64,000 nucleotides of DNA from Pseudoscleropodium purum. Taxonomy: Eukaryota; Streptophyta; Bryopsida; Hypnales; Brachytheciaceae. The number at the start of each line of letters is the position of its first letter. The stretch's first letter is position 1. The stretch spans positions 17,112,001-17,176,000 of the forward strand of contig OZ017804.1 of NCBI GenBank assembly GCA_963969395.1, written 5' to 3'. The notes below the pieces were generated by a model that was given only the letters and a program-made list of their open reading frames with translations, was not told where the DNA came from and did not search any database. The position numbers were made by a program, and so were the translations under genes. This document shows positions 57,072 to 64,000 of this stretch, in pieces.

Positions 57072-59740
57072 CACCTTGGAATGTTCCCCTGCTCGCGTGA
57101 GGTGCGGCTAGATGCGAACGCCGAATTCATCACCGTTCTCTGCGGTGGGTTTGTGCCTTTGGCTTTCATATTCAGGTTTCTCGATTTGCTTCTTTCCCGC
57201 ATGTATGCTTCGTTGACTTTCAAATATTCATTTCTAGGTGATCCCAGATCTCGGAATTTATTGAACAGGATCAACCGTTTGTTGTGAATGAGAATGAGTG
57301 AGACTCGTCGATCGATTGGATAAGGAAGTGTGAGTGTAGCATGTAGCATCGTGTCAACAAACTGTGAGACAGTGTACATATCATTCAAGCAAGCTTTGAG
57401 TGTAGGCTGGAGGCGTGGGTGGACGTGGGTTGGGAAAGAAGGTGTGTATTGTACATGCATACATCGAAGGTTTTGGTTTTCAGGTTTGATTTTGTTTGGC
57501 GTCCGCTTGATTAGTTTTTCTTTGTTTTTGAACAAGCTTGCCTTGCGGCAAAAAGTGTTGTTAGTCTTGCATGCTTGTTCTGTGCTTGTAATGCAGGATG
57601 ATGGGCTCGCCTCACACGCTCGACCCGGGATTCGATTTGGTTACCTTGTGCGGATGAACGGTATCTTCGATCCAATTCTGTCAATGTGAGTGACCACTTA
57701 AGCCTTCCTTTTTGACAGTTCCTAGGTCCAGCCCACTTTCGATTTGTATTTCTAACATCCATTTCGTTTCCAATACTTCGGCACCTTCCAGAATTGGCAC
57801 TTTTCAGAACGCACGTTCTAAAACATAAATCCATACTGTCCTAGTTTTGACCTTTTTGTACATATATGTCTCAATTTTTGGTGCCGGTTACAATCTTGCA
57901 TGGTTTCTTGCTTTCTTTTGTATACTTGGTCTTCGATGGAGGAGTTTTATTGTGACCCCTTTGTGTTCTGTTTCGCAGTTTTGAATTCATTTATTCAAGC
58001 GATTTGAGCGCTTATTTATTCAAGCCATTTGAACCCCAGATCTCAGGCTTGGACGTTGAGCATATCTGTTTTTTTGCAGTTGGCACAGTGCTTGTCAGGT
58101 CCCTGGTCCGGGCCTTGAGCTCCCTGGGTTTTTCACAAATGTAACACGAAATTTGATTGTGAATTTTTGCACAAATTGCGAATTTGATGTACTTGCTACT
58201 TAAGTGATGCAACAGCTCTTTTGCATTGTGAGGAATCCATCTACTTGCACATTTTCCTGCTGCTTTAAATAACGTCAAATTCGTCAAACTGGCGATATTT
58301 TAACAACCCAAAATTGTGACATATCTTCACAACTTTAGGTCTAATTTCAGGCCATAATCCGGGACAGGTATCATAAACCAGGACAGGTATAGGTTTTGGT
58401 TTCAGGCCGCCTGGATCGAACCGCGCCAATGTATTGGAATTATATCGCCAATTTAACGATATTTACAGTAACTGCTTCTCTCGGGTTCTAAGGAATCAAT
58501 ATATTGTATTCAGGAATCTGCATGGAGTATGAGAAGCAAGGTAGTTTGTACAATATCCATGAAATATGATCATGCAATTTGATCAAGAGCACGGAGCTCA
58601 GAGTTGCCTACTACACTAGAGAAATAAGCTTTGTGTCCACCGATTAATTTATTTTGGATTGAGAATGTCTCAATGAGGGAATTTCCAGCACTTTCCATTG
58701 CCTGCGGCAAGTACTCATATTCATCAATCAGACCTTGGCCAGATTGAATACCAAACTGAATACTAAATTTTCTCTTTACAGTTATCTTGTCAACTTCAGC
58801 ACTAATCTATCAGTTCCATTGAGAAAAAGTACTGATCTGTTGAACTCAATTTCGATAGAGTTGTGAGATGTGAATCAACGCTCACTACAACAGAAAGCAG
58901 TGACTGCGACACGATAGCAAGGCGTTTGCAATAGTTTTGCAAAGGAGCAATGTGTAACGGAACTCAGTTTGGGTTTATTTTTCAACTCGAAGAAGAAATA
59001 ATGCATTCATTTGCAAAACCGTTGCGAAGCCGTTGCTTAGTTGTGATTAATTCAATATAAAAGTATTGGACATTGAATCATTGCTATTATATTTCTAAAC
59101 TGTTGCAAGTTCTAAACCATTGCAAACATAGTGCAGCACTTCATATTAGACCATTGCAAAGTCATTGAAACAAAATCCGTGGGCATTGCAAAACCATTGC
59201 AAAAAGTATTGCAAACTCTACATTCTCTTGTAGCGGCCGGACATTGTATAATCCTCCAACTCGTTCTCATCGTACCCTACGCGACAGTATCATGTGGAAG
59301 ACATAATGGATTGGGTAAAACCTGAACTTGTCATGTGACAGCTCTTGTCCTTTACGAAAACTTGCGAGGACAGACCTCAGTCACATGCGGCATCATGTGC
59401 GAACGCTCAAATCATACGTTACCCGTCGGAACTGATCGACTGGAAAACGGGACCCATCATTGTCCCTCTAAGATTTGAATGCTAACAATCCTCTGCATCT
59501 CCCCACATGATTTAGGTTGGAAACTACCGTAATCTGCCCGTACGTTGTGTAGGCATCCGTTGTGTAAAGCAAAGCATCGCAAAGCTTCATGTGTCATGCA
59601 CCATGATTCATGTGAGTCGCTTGAATATTGTACCCGGCCGGCGTCTTTCAGTGCACTGATATGCCTTCATTTGCGGGTGTGAAACGAATTTATCAAAAGT
59701 CACTATTTGAAATTACTGCAGGTTGAAACAAAATTTCTGT
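56570..59740 (+). repeat. Unit G, copy C
   Basis: Most complete copy of the triplicated segment. It aligns with copy B from the TCATGCTTTGAGAGAA region (about 56603) and with copy A from 57965. Two frames stay open near its start: 56368-56949 (193 codons) and 56550-57071 (173 codons). The second contains a natural-looking stretch (KVLRRKLSAEDRIEAVADGF, SKHRWRLSRLVASYVELGTT, IDVEQEESSLARSLSPDSVH) that ends at TAG after LRKLGR. Copy B keeps parts of it but has a stop and a frameshift. A possible exon at 57597-57685 is bounded by TGCAG and GTGAGT and reads DDGLASHARPGIRFGYLVRM. No family is recognised. It may be a decayed gene or a live gene of unknown type in copy C only. Confidence 0.6.
58883..59233. 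mobile_element. CACTA-like non-autonomous element (351 bp), copy C only
   Basis: Starts CACTACAACAGAAA and ends TTCTCTTGTAG, whose inverse is CTACAAGAGAA: short CACTA-type termini. The interior is full of TTGCAAA/CATTGCAAAACCATTGC motifs in both orientations, resembling the subterminal repeats of CACTA (En/Spm) elements. Copy A (AACGCCGGACATTGG at 1085) and copy B (AACGACGCTGGACTC at 45325) show the uninterrupted site. It has no coding capacity and would need a transposase supplied from elsewhere. Confidence 0.65.
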
Positions 59741-61189
59741 GTTTTACTAATTTTCACAGGAAAGGACTTTATAGTGACTCGACTTTTGCACCCTCACAAG
59801 TAGGATTAACCTTCAAACAACAAAGTAACCTAGCTTGAGGATCTGTTTTTTTTAAAGAGAATCTTGAGCAAAACTCCTCCAATATTTAGGGGTGTTTCAC
59901 ACTATGGTTAAAGGCCAAGAAGTTGTTGATTTCCACCAATCAAATTGCTGAATTCCTAATTTCTTTGCAATTTGATCAGTGGAAATTGATAGCCTCATGA
60001 CTTGTGGTCATAGAGTGAAATGTGTTTGATCAACTACATGTGAATTTGGTTTGGTATCATTCTCTCTATCTCCAAAAGATGTACCTATTACGGTACTCTA
60101 AGTCTTGGGGTTTTGAATTAGAATTTAAACTTGTAGTTTTTGCATTAGAAAGTTTGCTTTTAAAGAAATTGAATATCGGCTTCAAGGTTGCCTATGGCTT
60201 TGAAGAGGGTGGAAGCTCATCATTGATTGGTGATTTGAATAGGTTACATGATTCCTATTTGAAGAAAATTTTCAAAATTAAGTTTGGGTGGCCCTCTAAG
60301 ACCTCAAATGTCTTTTAAGGATTTAGGGGGCAAAAGAAAATTCATCATATTTCTTATATGCAATAATTTTGAGAAATATTGGAGATACCTTGGAGAGATC
60401 TCCTTTTCTACCAAAACTTCAAGAACTCTGTCACCAATAGTCCCCTTAGAAATGGACAAACAAAATAATTCCTTCCATATATATATATATATAAAATTTT
60501 GACATCCAATGATGGGACTATTTTATTCTACTAAAAAACAAATACAATGATACCCAATTTATATTAGATCATACTTCATTTTTACTATTCTGTATATCCT
60601 AGAGCATTTAGAGCATTGGGCTCTATTATTTGTTGAACTTTGCACATTCAAATTTTACATCAATTTGAATTGAAAAGCCTTCAAACTTCTTGTCTCCCAC
60701 CCTTCGGCTTATGAAATGTATCCCATAAATAGTCAATTGACTTAGCACCAAATAAAATGTAGAATTAAGGTGACTAAATTTAAATTTGAACTTAGGAGGC
60801 ATGATTGCTTGAAAAGCTAGGATTTAGTATAAGGTGAATATTTCGAGGGCCCAATAGCATTAATTAATCACATTAACATTTGGCAAATGTTAAATCTTTT
60901 GTTTATATTAGGGTTAAGCAATGAACCTTAAAAGAAAATCACTAAATCTAAGCACAATTTTAAACATAACACTATGCATTTCCTATAAAATTTAAATTGA
61001 TTTCTAATGAATACATAAAACTTCAAATACTAGTAATGCTACAAATGATTATTAATAACAATCCAAAAAGGTAATAAAAATAGAAACGCAAAATCTAATG
61101 ATTAGAATTTGGGCAAGATATTGGTAGAGTTCTACCCAAAATATTTCTTTCAAGCTTTAAGAAGATTGAGTGTCCAATATAAGAAGAAA

Positions 61190-61411
61190 CATTAGAAGAG
61201 TTTTGGGGGGTCCAAAAGCCTATTTTGGGCCTGTTCCTCCGCAACAAGGGGAACGGCCCACTATCAGAATTTTTTTTAATAAAAAAATAAAAAATTGGTC
61301 AATGACGTGGCAGGGTCTCACCCACGTCAAACCACTGCACCAAACATGTTTCTTGTGTTTGCAAGCTGTGATAACTCACAGGCATCCAAAGGCCCCAAAA
61401 ATCTTCTAATG
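61190..61411. mobile_element. 222 bp TIR element, copy C only
   Basis: Left end CATTAGAAGAGTTTTGGGG and right end CCCCAAAAATCTTCTAATG are inverted copies with one mismatch over 19. Copy A has the flanks joined (GTCCAAAATAACAAAAATGC at 3079). The interior is GC-richer (GGGCCTGTTCCTCCGCAAC) with an A/T-rich centre. The 79-codon frame at 61170-61409 crosses the ends and is not a gene. A target duplication is not clear. Confidence 0.65.
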
Positions 61412-61686
61412 CAATGCCATAGTCTCTAGATTTTAGAGTTTACTATTTCATTTGACCTTGTTCAAATTCTTTTCTATAATAAGCATTGGCAAGATGACAA
61501 AACAAATGAATTCATTTAACTGAGCCATATTTATACCTTATATAGTCTATAATTAGATACACAAATTTATATGTAATATTATTACTAATAAGACAATTAT
61601 AAACACTAAAATGATTAACAATACAAGATAATGCAAGAAATAATTGTTACACAAGTACTTGAAGATTACAAGCACTAATAGCTAAA

Positions 61687-61966
61687 ATGGGAATTTTGTT
61701 AAAATGGCAGTATTCTAGTAAAATGGTGGGAAACTATTTGGACAGAAGGCTAAAAATCTCAACAAAAATGAGATTGTTTTTGGAAGAAAAAGGTGGCAGA
61801 GTTGTGAATTTTGTTGGTTTTGTGAGTAGTTCGGCACGCCTACGCCTTCGATGCGAACATACAATAATGTTTCGTGGAAAGCACTGTACAAATGGTATTC
61901 GGAATAAGCCCCCATTGTACAAATGACATCTAAAATACCACCATTTTAACGAAATTGCCCATTAAA
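61687..61966. mobile_element. MITE of the CGTTAAAATGG family (~280 bp), copy 2
   Basis: Left end AATGGGAATTTTGTTAAAAT and right end inverse AATGGGCAATTTCGTTAAAA, continuing with TGG and AGTATT/GGTATT. Shares the TTTCGTTAAAATGG core with the element at 24071-24212. Copy A (ACATAAAACTAAATAGTTAA near 5886) shows the empty site, while here the flanks are GCACTAATAGCTAA and AAAACAAAAAGTTAATG. The 60-79 codon frames inside are not genes. Confidence 0.65.
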
Positions 61967-62340
61967 ACAAAAAGTTAATGATGATAAGTACTAATACCTA
62001 AATTTATGGATTTGCCAATTATGAATACAATTGGATATTAGTGTAGGAAATTAAAGATGCAATAGAAGCCTTATAAATTGTGGTCAAAAGCATAAAGAAG
62101 TTATCAGAGTTTAAGTATGGTAAAAATAAGATAGTTGAATGAATGATAGAGAATTTCACAATTATTGATTTAGACAATCAAATGATAATGTTGTAAGATT
62201 CATTTAGTAATGGAAGTTCGTTACTTTTCAAATATGTCATAGGTCTTTGGATGCTAAAGGGACCCAATTGAAGATTTGCACTAACTATTTATATTTATAG
62301 GTTCTATTAGTCTAGTAAATAGAAGAAGTTTCAATTCTAG

Positions 62341-62885
62341 TTTTATTTACAAAATCTCTTAAAAAGGATAGACATAGAACTAATCAATTAATTAACCATC
62401 CTTGCAAATTGAAAATAAATAAATAAAACACCTAATTCATCCACCCACTTCCACTTTCAAAATAAAAAATCTTCAATATTGGTACAATATATTGAATACA
62501 TATTGAATACAAACAATATTATGTACAAAATATAGAGGTATCATATAGAATATTAATATGATACAACATATAGGTACAAGTATAGGTTGGGTTATAACTA
62601 TTAATCCCATATTGATTATAATGTAGCATGTTTACAAAAAATATAGATATGGGGCTTAATGAAAATATACACCAATTCACTCACTTATTAAGTAGGTGGC
62701 TACCAATCTCTCACTATACACTGAAACTTGCCTGCCACCCCAGTTTCCCATTAGTTCCCCCCCTCCTCTCTCAAAAAATTTGTGAGCCATTGATTTTTTG
62801 AAAAAAAATGCTTACCCTCAAAATTGACATTGATTTATCAAAAAATCACAAGATGTTGATCTTGTAAAATTTAATCTGAACCATT
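62341..62885. other. Spacer continuation, nothing recognised
   Basis: AT-rich, partly alignable with copy B 45850-46200 (AGCATGTTTACAAAAAATAT against AGCATGTTCAAAACAAATAT). Contains a C-rich patch at 62755-62770. No gene. Confidence 0.4.
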
Positions 62886-62889
62886 CAAA

Positions 62890-63090
62890 TATAAAATACA
62901 AATATTGAATACGAATACGGGTACGAGTACTAGATATGAGTACTAAATACGTATACTGAATATGGATATTGAATATGGGTACTGAATACATATATTGGAT
63001 ATGTGTACTGAATATGTGTACTAAATACGGATATTGAATACAAATACTGAATATGAATACTGAATACGAATACTAATACGGGTACTAAAT
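62890..63090. repeat. Minisatellite (inverse orientation to 6960-7215)
   Basis: Units such as GGATATTGAATATGGGTACT, TACTGAATAC and TACTAAATACG repeat over about 200 bp. This is the reverse complement of the motif family beside F-box copy 1. The same family in direct orientation continues at 63570-63625 on the far side of the hairpin. Confidence 0.8.
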
Positions 63091-63588
63091 ACGGGTACTA
63101 AATACAAATACAGTATTGGATACAGGATCAATTGTTCCATATTGTTTGTCAAGAACTTTGATTCTGAAGATTAAAAGAGGGGATGGGGGTGAGGGGGGGG
63201 GGGTTGAGATAAAAAAATTTAAATCAAATTCTAAATGATAAATGGGGGTGGTAAAATAAAAATTGAGGGAGGGAGTGCATAGTGACACAAAGTGTCACTA
63301 TACACCTTGAGTGCCTAATAACTACATTCACAAAAATTATATTAGCTATTATTTAGTTATTAGGCACTCAAGGTGTATAGTGTCACTATACATTTCCCCC
63401 CTCAATTTTTATTTTAAATTTTACCACCCCCACTCACCCCTACCTATCATTTAGAATTTGATTTAAATTTTTTTATCTCACCCCCCCTCACCTCCACCCC
63501 CTCTTCTAATTTTCAGAATCTAAATTCTTGACAAACAATATGGGACAATTGATCTTGTATCCAATATTGTATCTGTATTTAGTACCCG
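63091..63588. repeat. Large inverted repeat, ~230 bp arms and 31-base loop
   Basis: Left arm 63091-63323 and right arm 63355-63588 pair along their length: TATTGTTTGTCAAGAA (63141) with TTCTTGACAAACAATA (63525), TTTAAATCAAATTCTAAATG (63219) with CATTTAGAATTTGATTTAAA (63449), ACACCTTGAGTGCCTAATAA (63302) with TTATTAGGCACTCAAGGTGT (63358). Small indels fall in the G/C-rich homopolymers. The arm outer ends lie in the minisatellite family. A small 8 bp hairpin (AGTGACAC/GTGTCACT, 63281-63299) sits inside the left arm. It lies about 170 bp downstream of the stop codon of F-box copy 2. Copy 1 has no such structure. Confidence 0.85.
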
Positions 63589-63699
63589 TATTCAATATCC
63601 GTATTTAATACACATATTTAGTACTCATATCCAGTATCTCTCTCACACTATCTCACTATCCTTCAAAGGGGACTTACATGAACCTCCTTGTCTATATTA

Positions 63700-63709
63700 T
63701 TTATTTATT
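63700..63709 (-). terminator. Poly(A) signals of F-box gene copy 2
   Basis: Same overlapping AATAAA hexamers as at 7275-7284, in identical flanking sequence. If they work, transcription normally ends before the hairpin at 63588. Confidence 0.5.
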
Positions 63710-63757
63710 TGAGTGTCCACTAAATTTCAATTTAGGAATACCAAAAACATTCAAACG

Positions 63758-64000
63758 CTACACTTTGCTACTGAACCTCGGCTCCATTGCGAACGATATC
63801 GGATTCAAACTAAACAAACCTAATTCGCCTCGAAATCCTTCAGGCAAGGCCGGCAGGGCTTCACTCTTCTCTTGATCTGCAATAGCAAAAACCTCCCCAC
63901 TGTGATCCACGGCGTTGTAGATGCACAGCTGCGATTCACTGAATGGAACCAATGCGAATTCCGGATACACTTCCAAACTCCGACCGCCACTCTTCTCCTT
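63758..64000 (-). CDS. F-box/kelch-type protein, copy 2 (C-terminal 80 codons only)
   Basis: The 3' end of a second F-box gene, running off the window. The frame is open from the window edge to TAG at 63760-63758. It encodes the same C-terminus as copy 1 (SLEVYPEFALVPFSESQLCI, AIADQEKSEALPALPEGFRG, SFAMEPRFSSKV). The only difference from copy 1 over 63626-64000 is C at 63995 (T at 7570), a synonymous GAA/GAG change. The F-box itself is outside the window, so intactness cannot be judged. Role as for copy 1. Confidence 0.85.
   Translation of the reverse strand, partial: KEKSGGRSLEVYPEFALVPFSESQLCIYNAVDHSGEVFAIADQEKSEALPALPEGFRGELGLFSLNPISFAMEPRFSSKV

Larger units (their letters stand above)
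59741..62340. repeat. Spacer of copy C
   Basis: Aligns with 1871-3252 and 5827-6430 of copy A in order, without A's 2.6 kb insertion. A 98-codon frame at 60022-60318 has no counterpart in A and no recognised domain. Microsatellite (TA)n at 60477-60493. Confidence 0.6.

Noticed and set aside
61170..61409. 79-codon forward frame
   Set aside because: Crosses both ends of a small TIR element absent from the paralogous site.
1..64000. CRISPR arrays, tRNA, rRNA and bacterial operons
   Set aside because: No regularly spaced identical short repeats, no tRNA B-box-like motifs in context, no rRNA sequence; splice signals and gene density are eukaryotic.

Overview
The window looks like nuclear DNA of a land plant with a large, repeat-rich genome. 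It is AT-rich, and about 64 kb holds only one intact recognisable protein gene, an F-box/kelch-type gene with plant-style signals: a 5'-leader intron with a GTAAGT donor, a TATA-like box, a TGACGTC element and a TGGGCC element. The rest is decayed transposons, inverted-repeat elements, minisatellites and old segmental duplications. Gene sparseness would suit a gymnosperm or fern, but the sequence alone does not settle the lineage. No tRNA, rRNA, CRISPR or prokaryotic operon is seen.

Layout. A locus architecture recurs three times. It consists of a GC-richer, gene-like but unrecognised unit on the + strand (unit G), then an AT-rich spacer, a minisatellite, and (in copies A and C) the 3' end of an F-box gene on the - strand. 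Copy A covers 1-9460, copy B 43010-46810 (F-box not found) and copy C 56570-64000, which is cut by the window end. A short fourth fragment of unit G lies at 33690-33910. Because the copies are paralogous, they act as filled and empty sites for each other. This exposes a 2.6 kb insertion with an AAGAAA direct repeat in A, and three small elements present only in C (58883-59233, 61190-61411, 61687-61966).

Between the copies: a dispersed AT-rich family (R1) in five places and both orientations; two copies of a ~965 bp inverted-terminal-repeat element (19265-20234 and 53677-54638, the latter inside an R1 copy); two foldback/MULE-like elements with long inverted terminal repeats (22990-25252 and 41510-42993), the first carrying an extra segment with an unrecognised 130-codon reading frame; PIF/Harbinger transposase and MYB/SANT-like ORF remnants (25757-26258 and 30749-31651); two arrays with a ~179 bp period (26700-27300 and 32230-33240); and a degenerate minisatellite (36750-37625).

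Most notable signals. The two F-box 3' ends are identical at 374 of 375 aligned bases, although the spacers beside them have diverged strongly. Copy C also carries a ~230 bp-arm hairpin (63091-63588) just downstream of the F-box stop codon, which copy A lacks. Read-through of the C gene would give a long double-stranded RNA. No complete new molecular system can be claimed from this window.
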